Shown here one piece after another: positions 14,180 to 22,096 of a stretch of DNA of 22,096 nt; position 1 is the first letter of the stretch; each line of letters opens with the position of its first letter. Both the position numbers and the translations under genes were made by a program. Source of the stretch: Pirellulaceae bacterium (lineage in GTDB: Bacteria; Planctomycetota; Planctomycetia; Pirellulales; Pirellulaceae); assembly GCA_013002105.1 (NCBI GenBank), contig JABDKS010000509.1, forward strand, positions 1-22,096. Reading direction: 5' to 3'. Under the pieces are notes generated by a model. It saw nothing but the letters and a program-made list of their open reading frames with translations. It searched no databases and was not told where the DNA came from.

Positions 14180-16108
14180 TCATAGCTCCAAACCCGACTG
14201 TCCGTCCCACTTAACGAATCCTTCGATCGCCTCGTACTCGGCCAATCCAAGTGCATCGTACCGGCGCGCCGTTTCCGCATTTCTCGCTTCGGCACGCTGC
14301 CAAAATTCACGAACGTCCGTGCCGGGAAACAGCGCTCGATCCTTCTGCGATTCATGTTTGAAAATCGCCGTTCGCTTTCGTTCCACCTCCTTGGGACTCA
14401 GCGGCACGGCCATCTCGATTTGTTCAGGCGCCCATTCTTGCCACGCGCCGCGATACAGCCAGACCAAACAGTCCTTGTACCAGTCATCATCCTGGCACTG
14501 CACACAAGCCTGCAAAATAGCACTCAAGCAGGTCCGGTGGGTGCCGTGTGGGTCCGATAAATCGCCGGCGGCATAGATTTGGTGTGGCCGAATCTCACGC
14601 AACAGATCAACCGTGATCCGAATGTCCTCGTCGCCCAGCGGACTCTTAGTGACTCGGCCAGTTTGATAGAACGGCAGATCCAGAAAATGCAGATTGTCAT
14701 CGGGCACGCCACAGCAACGGGCCCCCTCTCTCGCCTCGCCCCTGCGAATCAATCCCTTGATCCGCTGCACTTGTTCACTGTCGACTTGTCCGCTCCGTTT
14801 GTTCCTCAAGAACTCATCAACGTGTTCTTCGATGCGGTCCAAGCCATCGGCATGCAACTGAAACTCTCGACAAAAATCCGCAGCAAACTCAGCGAATCGC
14901 AACGCGTCATCATCGAACACGGCGATATTGCCAGAGGTTTGATAGGCGATGTGGACATCGTGGCCCTGATCAACCAAACGGATCAAGGTGCCGCCCATCG
15001 AGATCACGTCATCATCGGGATGTGGCGAAAAACAAAGGATCCGCTTGGGAAAAATATCGTCGCGATGCCCCGGTCGATCCCCCGCCTTCTTTTTGTGCTC
15101 CGGTTTACCGCCGGGCCAACCCGTGATCGTCGACTGCAAGTGCCGGAAGACATTCAAGTTGATGTCGTAAGCACTTCCGTGACTCGCCAACAAGTCCTGC
15201 AAACCTTCTTCGTTGTAATCGGCCTCGGTCAGTTTCAACAATGGCTTGCCGACTTGCTGCGCCAACGCGATCACCGCGCGCCGCGTGGTCAAATCGTCCC
15301 ATTGTGTATCGCCGGTCAACCATGGCGAATGAACGCGGGTCAGCCCGCTCGCTGCGGCTTCGTCCACAAAGACTTCGACGTTCGGGTGCCCCTGCAACAG
15401 CGATGCCGGCACCGACGGCATCGCTGTTTGTTCCACCGTTTTCGAAATGACGTCCGCCTTGCCTTCTCCGAATGCCAACAGCAAAATCCGACGCGCCTCC
15501 AGGATGGTCGCCACACCCATCGTGATCGCGTACCGCGGAACGTTTTCGGCTCCAAAAAAATCACTCGCCGCATCCAAACGCGTCACGCGGTCCAACGTGA
15601 TCATTCGTGTCCGACTGTTCCGTTCGGAACCCGGTTCATTGCAGCCGATATGCCCCGTCTTGCTGACTCCAAGGATCTGCAAGTCGATCCCGCCGGCGTC
15701 CACAATCCGTTGCTCGTACTCTTGGCAAAACCGATGCACTTCCGGCCGAGGAATCATCCCGTTGGGGACATGGACGTTCGCCGGGTCGATGTCGACGTGG
15801 TCGGTCAAATGCTCACGCACAAACCTGGCGTAACTTTGTAGTTCATCGTCCTGCATCGGAAAGTATTCATCCAACGAAAACGTCACGACATTGCGAAACG
15901 ACAAGCCCTCTTCGCGGTGCATCCGCACCAGTTCGGTGTAAATCCCGACCGGTGACGATCCGGTCGCCAAACCAAGAACGCAGGATGCATTTTGGCCAGC
16001 TTTGCGATGGATCAGGTCAGAGATCTCTCGTGCTGCCACCAAACTCGCCTGCGATGCGCGAGAAAAGATACGGACCGGCAGGCGTTCGTACGAATTGTCG
16101 TTGGACAT
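14180..16108 (-). CDS. nagB: NagB-like glucosamine-6-phosphate deaminase fused to PIG-L deacetylase domain
   Basis: The product is 642 residues. The ATG at 16108 is chosen because the longer open frame runs into the ROK gene and its extra 85 residues look untranslated. The NagB domain is about 1-290: LGLATGSSPVGIY, SLDEYF (D80), TGHIGCNEPGS (H153, E158) and TMGVATIL. The residue matching E. coli Asp141 is T151. The PIG-L/LmbE domain is about 355-640: FSPHPDDD (H363, D365, D366) and DPHGTHR (H521, H524) form the zinc site. The pairing suggests a deacetylase that prepares an amino sugar and a deaminase/isomerase that sends it to fructose-6-phosphate. Similar fusions are known in Bacteroidetes and planctomycetes. 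The next gene upstream is a ROK kinase 82 bp away. Confidence 0.85.
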   Translation of the reverse strand: MSNDNSYERLPVRIFSRASQASLVAAREISDLIHRKAGQNASCVLGLATGSSPVGIYTELVRMHREEGLSFRNVVTFSLDEYFPMQDDELQSYARFVREHLTDHVDIDPANVHVPNGMIPRPEVHRFCQEYEQRIVDAGGIDLQILGVSKTGHIGCNEPGSERNSRTRMITLDRVTRLDAASDFFGAENVPRYAITMGVATILEARRILLLAFGEGKADVISKTVEQTAMPSVPASLLQGHPNVEVFVDEAAASGLTRVHSPWLTGDTQWDDLTTRRAVIALAQQVGKPLLKLTEADYNEEGLQDLLASHGSAYDINLNVFRHLQSTITGWPGGKPEHKKKAGDRPGHRDDIFPKRILCFSPHPDDDVISMGGTLIRLVDQGHDVHIAYQTSGNIAVFDDDALRFAEFAADFCREFQLHADGLDRIEEHVDEFLRNKRSGQVDSEQVQRIKGLIRRGEAREGARCCGVPDDNLHFLDLPFYQTGRVTKSPLGDEDIRITVDLLREIRPHQIYAAGDLSDPHGTHRTCLSAILQACVQCQDDDWYKDCLVWLYRGAWQEWAPEQIEMAVPLSPKEVERKRTAIFKHESQKDRALFPGTDVREFWQRAEARNAETARRYDALGLAEYEAIEGFVKWDGQSGLEL

Positions 16109-16190
16109 GGCAGGTGGGGGGACATGGCAGGTAAGGAAGGGGCCAACTGTGGAGTGGAAGCTGCGAGTTCGACTTTGTGCGACGGAATCG

Positions 16191-17252
16191 TTAAGACGTG
16201 TTTTGTTTTGATAACAATGCGGCACCAAGCAAACCCGCATCATTTCCGAGCGTTGCGAATTCGATTTGAATGTTGCCGCCGACTTGGACCAAAGTGGATG
16301 CCTGAACCGAATCCCGAACAGCTTGCAAAAAGCAGCGACCGGTGTCGGTGTCTGATCCACCAAATGTCATCGCGCCGCCAAGTAACACGACGGCCGGATC
16401 TGCAACTTGACCAATCATACCGATGGCACGTCCGACGTATGTGCCGGTCTGAACAATGATTCGGCGACAGATTTCATCGCCCGCCTCCGCCGCATCGGCG
16501 ATCATACGCGGCGTGGTGTCATCCGAGTCCAAAGATGTAGCGGTAGCTGTCGATTGATCTTTCTGGAGTGCGGAACGCAATCTTGCTACCACGCCACCGG
16601 CACCGGCATAAGACTCCAGATGCCCGCGACTGCCACACGTGCAGTCAATCGCATCAGGGCCGAAATCGACAGCGATGTGCCCCAGTTCTCCGGCACACCC
16701 GTGGTCACCGCCATGGGGGTTGCCGGCAAAAACGACTCCACAGCCAATTCCGGTGCCGAGCGTCACCAGTGCAAGCGACTGCCTCGCCAGTTCGCGGATC
16801 GAATGTTCTGCATAGGCCGCCGCGTTCGCATCATTGACCACCACGGACGGCATTTGTGTCACGGATTGAAGGCGTTGGAGCAACGGTACCCCGAGCCAAC
16901 CGGGTAGATTGACCACTTCGCGGAGAACAAACGCGTGTGTATCTAACACCCCCGGCACGGCAACTCCCACGCCGGCCAGGGAGTTCGGATCCAAACCGAG
17001 CGCCGAAATCTGTTGTCGCGCGTATTGGATGGCATGCTGAAAGACTCGCTCGGGCGAACCTAACGAAGGCGTCGGCGTACGGTGTCGAACGTGAATCGTT
17101 CCCCCATCGTCAACCAAGCCGATTTTGACATCCGTGCCGCCAACATCGATTCCCAAATGCAATCGCCCAGCGATCGGAGACTCTGCAGGACGAGAACCGG
17201 TGGCCGAACTTTCGGCTTGGATCGAATCGTTGGGGGAAGGAGAATCTGCCAC
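16191..17252 (-). CDS. ROK family sugar kinase (glucokinase or N-acetylhexosamine kinase)
   Basis: The product is 353 residues from a GTG at 17252. The start is uncertain because residues 1-29 are a low-complexity Ser/Pro tail and no Shine-Dalgarno is clear. The kinase core begins at LHLGIDVGGTDVKIGLVD (phosphate loop, residues 32-48). The catalytic Asp is D141 in VVNDANAAA. TLGTGIGCGVV (164-174) is the second ATP motif. The sugar and zinc motif is CAGELGHIAVDF (E189, H192), then C204-x-C206-G-x-x-G-H211-x-E213. His replaces the third Cys of the usual CxCGxxGCxE. It is cytoplasmic and phosphorylates glucose, GlcNAc or ManNAc. The downstream NagB fusion argues for an amino sugar. Confidence 0.88.
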   Translation of the reverse strand: MADSPSPNDSIQAESSATGSRPAESPIAGRLHLGIDVGGTDVKIGLVDDGGTIHVRHRTPTPSLGSPERVFQHAIQYARQQISALGLDPNSLAGVGVAVPGVLDTHAFVLREVVNLPGWLGVPLLQRLQSVTQMPSVVVNDANAAAYAEHSIRELARQSLALVTLGTGIGCGVVFAGNPHGGDHGCAGELGHIAVDFGPDAIDCTCGSRGHLESYAGAGGVVARLRSALQKDQSTATATSLDSDDTTPRMIADAAEAGDEICRRIIVQTGTYVGRAIGMIGQVADPAVVLLGGAMTFGGSDTDTGRCFLQAVRDSVQASTLVQVGGNIQIEFATLGNDAGLLGAALLSKQNTS

Positions 17253-17404
17253 GTGAAGGATGCGGGTGGTTCGACGTAAACAATCGTAAGACGACAGTTT
17301 ACTCCAAGCCGATAGGCAAGGTCAGGGAGGCGGCAAAAACGACCCATGTGCCGCTGCCTCACGATCCACCCCAGCCACACCCATCGCGACCGGCAGCCGA
17401 TTGA

Positions 17405-20221
17405 CTACTGCCCGCTTAGCTTCTTTGCTTGCTGCACCATTTGCACAAACTCGTGACGGTAGCCCGACTTGTCCCCTTGAGCTCCTGCGGTTGCCAGTTC
17501 TTCAACGGAATCGAAGTTGGCATCTCCTTTGTGCGGCGAGTTTCGCAGCAGCATTCCAAAGGACGCGACAGATGCAGCAAACTGAAAATCCTGATCGGCT
17601 TGGCTGAACGTCTTGCCATCATCTTTGATCGGAAACTCCAGCAGCGTGCTTTTGGTACCTGTGGGTTGCTTGTAACGCAACTTTAATGTCAGCAATTCAC
17701 CGTTGCCGGCACCGTCGCGCTGACGCAGTTTCTCCTGATAACGAAGCTTGATGCCACCAGCTGCGTCGTCGTCAACCAGTTCGTCGTCACTCGCATCGGC
17801 CGGCACCAACTCGTACAACGCGGTGACGGTATGACCGGCACCAATCTCGCCCGCATCCTTTTTGTCATCCGCAAAATCTTCGGCTGCCATCACCCGATTC
17901 TCGTACCCGATCAAACGATACGCGGAGACCTCGGCGGGATTGAACTCCACCTGAATCTTCACATCCTTGGCGATCGTCACCAGCGTGCCCTGCATCTGAT
18001 CGACCAGAACTTTTCGAGCTTCGTCAGGCGAATCGATGAACGCGTAATTGCCGTTCCCCTTGTTGCTGATCTGTTCCATCATCGCATCATTCAAATTGCC
18101 GGTGCCAAACCCGAGCACGGTCAAAAAGATGTTGCCCTTCGCATTCTCGGCGGCCAGATCAACCAGTTGATCCGTACCGGTCACGCCGACATTGAAGTCA
18201 CCGTCGGTGCAAAGGATCACGCGGTTCGTTCCACCAGTAATGAAATGATCGCGTGCCAAATTGTAGGCCAGTTGAATTCCCTGAGCACCGTTGGTCGATC
18301 CACCCGCTTTGAGTCGGTCGAGTGAATCAATGATCGACTTCTTTCGATCACCGCTGGTCGAATCCAACACCATCCCCGCAGCACCGGCGTAGACAACAAT
18401 GCCAACCGAATCATTTTCGCTCAGTTGATCGACCAACATTTTCATGCCTTCGATGACAAGCGGCAGTTTGTTGGGCCGATTCATTGACCCGGATACGTCC
18501 AGCAAAAACACCAAGTTACTCGGTGGCCGGTCTTGATCGACGACCTTTCCTTGAATACCAATGCGAGCCAATCGGTGCTTGGAATTCCATGGGCAATCGG
18601 CGACTTGCATCGCCGCTGCGAACGGATGCTCATCGGTCGGCGGTGCGTAGTCGTAATCGAAATAGTTCAGTAGCTCTTCGATTCGCACTGCGTTTGGATT
18701 GGGCAGCATTTGATGCTGCATCAAGTACATCCGGACTTTGGAGTAGGCCGCGGTGTCCACGTCGATCGAGAACGTCGACAAGGGCGCCTGCGTGACGCGA
18801 AAGAACGGATTGTCATGAATTGGTTCAAAGCGATCGCCAGTGGGCGACGGTCGCATCCCGAAATCGACTTCGCGTTCAAAGCGACGGTCTGTACCCGCCA
18901 CCGTCATTTCGTCAACCATCTCCATTTCCATCGACTCGCCCATCATATCCGACATCTTTGATTCCCAGGCGATTGCGCCGTTGCCACGTACTCGTGGTTG
19001 TCGTTTTGATTTGTTGACGACCGCCATATCTCGGACAGAACGCGGTTTGGACTCACGTCCGGCCTGAACCTGGTTTTGGTTAGCCAAAATACTCATGTCC
19101 GACATCCCCATTTCCATCTCCATCGACGTCTCCGCCTGATTGGATGCAGGGGCCGACGGATACGACAACTCTTGCAGCCGATAATTCTTATCCGCGATTC
19201 TCTCGATCCGATCTGGTGCCATGGCGCCGCCGGCATCTCCACCCATAGCCATTCCACCCATTCCTGCACCTCCACCACCCATTCCTGCGCCTCCACCACC
19301 CATTGCGCCGCCCATAGCCCCGCCCATCGGATCAGCGCCCATTGCACCGCCGGCGTATCCGCCGCTTTCATCGACTGCACGTCCATACGCCGATGCGCCT
19401 TGGGGATTCGATTCCATCACGATTGCGCCCTTGGCGACGGGACCACCGGCTGGATCGGCTTGTCCGTTTTGTGGACCCAATGCATAACCGCCAGCTTGTT
19501 GCCCGGGCGATCCACCCCACGGAGACTGGCGTTGTGCCTCACCACCAAGCTGGATTTCCGCTCTATCGCCAGTATTGGTCCCAGTGAATTCACTCGATGG
19601 CACCGCCGTGGACGTTCCAAACGGCGTGCTGGTATCGACTGGTTCAGCTGCCGGGCGACTGAGTTGTTTCAGTCCTTGATCGGAGCTTGATGAACTGGAT
19701 TTACGATTGAAACGTGCGACGGAGCCACCGCCACCACCTTCGGCCGCAGCCGCCTCTTCTTCGTACTCTGCCGATTCCAACTCCATCTCGATACCTGAGA
19801 CAGAACTCTCTTGGATCGACATTCCGTCATCCTGATTCCAAGCTGTCATCGGGGACTGATTCAGTCGCAATAGAATCGGAACTGACAAACCGACAACCAA
19901 CAACACGGCGGCAGCAACCGCCAACGTCACCCATAGGGTCGTCTTGCTGGCCGAATCACCAGTATGAATTCCGACCACCGGCGGCGAACCATCCGACGAC
20001 GCTGTCATCGCGACTTCGATCCGACGACGATCCGCATCCATCACCGAGGTTGATTCTTGTTCAAATTCACTCTTCAACGACCCGACCGCATCTCGAATCG
20101 ACGCTACCGTCGCTTGCAATTCGGGCGACTGCTCCAACTCTTTCTCGAACGCACTCAGGTCACTTCCTGATAGTTCGCCAAAAACATAAGCGGTAGCGGT
20201 TTCGTTTGGCTGGATATTCAT
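17405..20221 (-). CDS. Membrane-anchored VWA/DUF3520 protein with anti-sigma-like N-terminus
   Basis: The product is 938 residues. ATG 20221 is chosen over one 33 bp upstream because AGGA lies 8 nt before it. Residues 1-60 (ETATAYVFGELSGSDLSAFEKELEQSPELQATV) resemble the helical N-terminus of anti-sigma factors but have no Cys/His zinc motif. A single membrane helix lies at about 96-119. A long low-complexity linker (140-460) includes Ser-rich, Met/Glu-rich and Gly/Met-rich (286-334) parts. The VWA-associated N-terminal region is at about 470-555. The VWA domain is at about 565-740, with MIDAS residues DVSGSM (D575), T643 and D673. DUF3520 is at about 750-934. The nearest known type is YfbK. 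It follows the ECF sigma gene by 48 bp, so it probably controls that factor. Confidence 0.88.
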   Translation of the reverse strand: MNIQPNETATAYVFGELSGSDLSAFEKELEQSPELQATVASIRDAVGSLKSEFEQESTSVMDADRRRIEVAMTASSDGSPPVVGIHTGDSASKTTLWVTLAVAAAVLLVVGLSVPILLRLNQSPMTAWNQDDGMSIQESSVSGIEMELESAEYEEEAAAAEGGGGGSVARFNRKSSSSSSDQGLKQLSRPAAEPVDTSTPFGTSTAVPSSEFTGTNTGDRAEIQLGGEAQRQSPWGGSPGQQAGGYALGPQNGQADPAGGPVAKGAIVMESNPQGASAYGRAVDESGGYAGGAMGADPMGGAMGGAMGGGGAGMGGGGAGMGGMAMGGDAGGAMAPDRIERIADKNYRLQELSYPSAPASNQAETSMEMEMGMSDMSILANQNQVQAGRESKPRSVRDMAVVNKSKRQPRVRGNGAIAWESKMSDMMGESMEMEMVDEMTVAGTDRRFEREVDFGMRPSPTGDRFEPIHDNPFFRVTQAPLSTFSIDVDTAAYSKVRMYLMQHQMLPNPNAVRIEELLNYFDYDYAPPTDEHPFAAAMQVADCPWNSKHRLARIGIQGKVVDQDRPPSNLVFLLDVSGSMNRPNKLPLVIEGMKMLVDQLSENDSVGIVVYAGAAGMVLDSTSGDRKKSIIDSLDRLKAGGSTNGAQGIQLAYNLARDHFITGGTNRVILCTDGDFNVGVTGTDQLVDLAAENAKGNIFLTVLGFGTGNLNDAMMEQISNKGNGNYAFIDSPDEARKVLVDQMQGTLVTIAKDVKIQVEFNPAEVSAYRLIGYENRVMAAEDFADDKKDAGEIGAGHTVTALYELVPADASDDELVDDDAAGGIKLRYQEKLRQRDGAGNGELLTLKLRYKQPTGTKSTLLEFPIKDDGKTFSQADQDFQFAASVASFGMLLRNSPHKGDANFDSVEELATAGAQGDKSGYRHEFVQMVQQAKKLSGQ

Positions 20222-20269
20222 TTTTTCGATCCTGTTTGGTTTGTTGGCGGGCATACGTTTCGCATCGCG

Positions 20270-20824
20270 CTATTGAATTGCGGCCAGTCGCGAGCGGACC
20301 GATTGCAGCCCAGTGCTCAATAGGTACCCGACATTGCTGACGCTCAGACCTGTCAATTCGCTGATCTCGCGGTAACTCAGCCCGCCCTGCACCTTCAGCC
20401 GAATCACCTCCTGCTGCCTGGCTGGTAACCGAGAAATCAAACTATCCGCCTGAGCGCAGTCTTCGCGGTCGACCATCGCCCGCTGGGGATCGCTCTCGCG
20501 ACTCGGCTCTGCCGAAGCTCGTTCGTTGTCAAGCGTCTTCATTCGTTTCTCCTTTTTGATGACGTCCAGCACCCGATTGCGGCACACTCGGTACAGCCAT
20601 TGGCGGACGCAATCTTCGACTCGTTCTCGCGGTTGTTTGCACAAACGAACGAAAGTGTCCTGGACCACATCACTTGCCCGATCGGGATCCCCCAGCAAAT
20701 GCTTGGCGTACCCCATCAGCGGACGTTCGTGGTCACGAAACACGCCAGCCAGCCACGCGCTATCGTCGCCACCGGACTCCGGTTGCGTGCACGCGCTGTC
20801 GCACTGGTGATTCGTGTCGTTCAT
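20270..20824 (-). CDS. ECF-type RNA polymerase sigma factor
   Basis: The product is 184 residues from ATG 20824. A longer frame would start with TTG at 20905 and adds a hydrophobic stretch unlike the family. Sigma region 2 is about 22-92 (FRDHERPLMGYAKHLLGDPDRASDVVQDTFVRLCKQ ... WLYRVCRNRVLDVIKKEKR). Sigma region 4 is about 128-180 (LPARQQEVIRLKVQGGLSYREISELTGLSVSNVGYLLSTGLQSVRSRL), with a clear helix-turn-helix. There is no region 3 and no C-terminal extension. The linker is acidic and polar. The VWA gene follows on the same strand. No convincing promoter was found in the upstream 200 bp, so self-regulation cannot be judged. Confidence 0.93.
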   Translation of the reverse strand: MNDTNHQCDSACTQPESGGDDSAWLAGVFRDHERPLMGYAKHLLGDPDRASDVVQDTFVRLCKQPRERVEDCVRQWLYRVCRNRVLDVIKKEKRMKTLDNERASAEPSRESDPQRAMVDREDCAQADSLISRLPARQQEVIRLKVQGGLSYREISELTGLSVSNVGYLLSTGLQSVRSRLAAIQ

Positions 20825-21221
20825 TGCCGCTGCTAGCAGGAAGGATGCTTGTCCTTGCAGGTATAGAAACGATTCAGGGGAAGAGTCCTTAGAAAAAGGA
20901 AGCAAAAAATCGCAATCTGTTCACCAAATAACGGCCGATCGAAGCCACCAGCTCGGAAAACACGCACTGCGACCTGTCAGCGTCACAGTTAACAGTACGC
21001 CCGGACGATCCGATCAGTTCCCACCATTGGCTCCGATCTCGCCTCCAGCCGTGTCACGATCAGGCCGTTTCGTCAAGAAACCGCAAGACGACATCGGAAG
21101 CTCCAAATGCGAAATCGCTTCCGACATACGACACCACTTCGAATCGCTCATCATCGACAAGTAATCAGACATGGGCGCAAACTACCTTACGGTTGGACTT
21201 GAATGACTCTGTCGCTGCTAT
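20825..21221. other. 397-bp gap upstream of the sigma factor gene
   Basis: The gap should contain the promoter of the sigma/VWA operon and the end of the upstream gene. A hairpin-forming pair TCGGAAGC (21094-21101) and GCTTCCGA (21117-21124) with a 15-nt centre is visible. No T-run follows, so it might be an operator rather than a terminator. A smaller AAGGA/TCCTT pair lies at about 20840-20855, just before the sigma ATG. No RNA gene or believable short gene was seen. Confidence 0.4.
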
Positions 21222-21866
21222 CTAATTCACACTAGGGCGTTGTTGTGTGAGATTCATTTCTCGAACGATTGGTTGGTGGGGACCGTCCATCCAAGCGTTG
21301 CGTAAACGTTGCGAATCACTTTCACCATACTGATTCATCGCCGCCTCGATGCACGACTTTGCATCGGGCCCCATCACGATCGTGACTGTCTTGCTCGCCA
21401 CTAAAACCTCAGTCTTACCGGTGTATTGAATCAAATTTTCGACCGTTTTGCCTCCATCAACAGATGTCAACAACCGGTAATAATCCGAACCGTCAAGCGA
21501 CCGAAGCAGGCGAAGGTCGAACCGAACGACACGCAGCGGCGCTTCGTCCGTTCCTACCGGCCCAACCTGGTAAGTCCCGCCGCCGCCACGAAACTTCGAG
21601 TTCTTCACTCGGAAGATCCACGGATTCGCCTTATCGACGCGCGGATCGATTAGCACCAACGCGTCGGGATACGCACCGAAAAACTCCTTCTCCAGTAGCG
21701 ATCTATTGCGCGCAGCAACCGTTTTTTGCTGCTCGATTTGTTGTCGCAACACCGTCGCCTGACGCTGGTGTGACCACGTAATGGCTAGAGAGGAAACCGC
21801 AACGAGCGCGCAAGCGGCGAGCGTCGTGACTAGCAGCAGCGTTAAAATTGAAAACTTTGGTTTCAT
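21222..21866 (-). CDS. Membrane-anchored protein of unknown function
   Basis: The product is 214 residues. ATG 21866 is chosen because it begins KPKFSILTLLLVTTLAACALVAVSSLAITW, a membrane anchor typical of planctomycete exported proteins. The open frame extends 68 residues upstream without protein-like character. After the helix (about 5-31) comes a short coiled-coil-like stretch (QRQATVLRQQIEQQKTVAARNRSLLEKEF, 34-62). A soluble beta-rich region of about 150 residues follows, including NPWIFRVKNSKFRGGGG, RVVRFDLRLLRSLDGSDYYRL and TEVLVASKTVTIVMG. I do not recognise a family. The soluble part probably lies outside the cytoplasmic membrane. It is 397 bp upstream of the sigma factor gene on the same strand and probably transcribed separately. 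Confidence 0.65.
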   Translation of the reverse strand: MKPKFSILTLLLVTTLAACALVAVSSLAITWSHQRQATVLRQQIEQQKTVAARNRSLLEKEFFGAYPDALVLIDPRVDKANPWIFRVKNSKFRGGGGTYQVGPVGTDEAPLRVVRFDLRLLRSLDGSDYYRLLTSVDGGKTVENLIQYTGKTEVLVASKTVTIVMGPDAKSCIEAAMNQYGESDSQRLRNAWMDGPHQPIVREMNLTQQRPSVN

Positions 21867-22088
21867 AAATCGAGAGTCCGCCACTGTGTGTTGGACCGTG
21901 ATGCAAACATGGCGGGCCGATAACGTCGGACTCGCAGTGAATGCATCAAGCTGTTTTCGCCTTGTTATACACGAATTGGTCGAACCATCATCGCGCCCAC
22001 CCAGCAGTGATTCGTCCATCGTTACCCCAAATGGCACGGGTCCAACGAAAACACCCAAACTTGATTCCAAACATCAATTGACACAGTC

Positions 22089-22096
22089 GCTAGAGC
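22089..22096. repeat. Edge copy of CTAGAGC repeat end
   Basis: GCTAGAGC at the right edge matches the starts of the repeats at 682 and 810. Only eight bases are visible, so this may be chance. Confidence 0.25.

Noticed and set aside
14579..15841. 420-residue plus-strand open frame
   Set aside because: It is fully antisense to the NagB/PIG-L fusion, whose motifs are unmistakable. Long antisense frames are common in GC-rich coding DNA.
16109..16363. 85-residue N-terminal extension of the NagB fusion
   Set aside because: It overlaps the ROK gene by more than 150 bp and has no similarity to NagB. The ATG at 16108 gives the normal N-terminus.
20825..20905. 27-residue N-terminal extension of the sigma factor from a TTG start
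   Set aside because: It is a hydrophobic stretch without family support. ATG 20824 gives a standard ECF length.
21964..21969. TATAAC on the minus strand as a -10 box for the unknown membrane protein gene
   Set aside because: No acceptable -35 hexamer lies 16-18 bp upstream.

Overview
The window looks like chromosomal DNA of a planctomycete, most likely a Rhodopirellula-like member of the Pirellulaceae. This is inferred from three secreted formylglycine-type sulfatases, a DUF1080 protein, a Tat-exported PhoD-like phosphatase, a NagB/PIG-L fusion, a VWA-DUF3520 protein beside an ECF sigma factor, weak or absent Shine-Dalgarno sites, and many short palindromic repeats between genes. No rRNA, tRNA, CRISPR array, transposase or phage gene was seen.

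Layout. (1) Positions 1-4132: the 3' end of an unknown gene overlaps a BON-domain gene by ATGA. Next come a nested pair of palindromic repeat elements, a two-domain universal stress protein (minus), a DUF4404 protein (plus) and a first sulfatase (plus). The space between the stress protein and DUF4404 genes carries -24/-12 (sigma-54-type) promoter matches pointing both ways, with a dyad between them. (2) Positions 4133-5917: a cation/proton antiporter with a C-terminal PTS EIIA domain. (3) Positions 6223-13592, all minus: PhoD-like phosphatase, double DUF1080 protein, a palindromic repeat array, and two sulfatases 68 bp apart. (4) Positions 13593-14179: gene-free and repeat-rich. (5) Positions 14180-17252: NagB-PIG-L fusion and ROK sugar kinase, an amino-sugar pair. 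(6) Positions 17405-20824: ECF sigma factor followed by a membrane-anchored VWA/DUF3520 protein with an anti-sigma-like N-terminus. (7) Positions 21222-21866: a small membrane-anchored protein of unknown function.

How it fits together (inference). Regions 3 and 5, plus the first sulfatase, suggest export of enzymes that desulfate and break down sulfated, possibly amino-sugar-containing polysaccharide, with a cytoplasmic route for the released amino sugar. The left end looks like a stress or energy-limitation locus under RpoN-type control. The sigma/VWA pair is probably a self-contained signalling module.

The best candidates for something new are the divergent sigma-54-like control region, the nested repeat whose empty site is visible in a second copy 13 kb away, and the sigma factor/VWA fusion module. 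All functional calls rest on reading motifs by eye; no database search was run.
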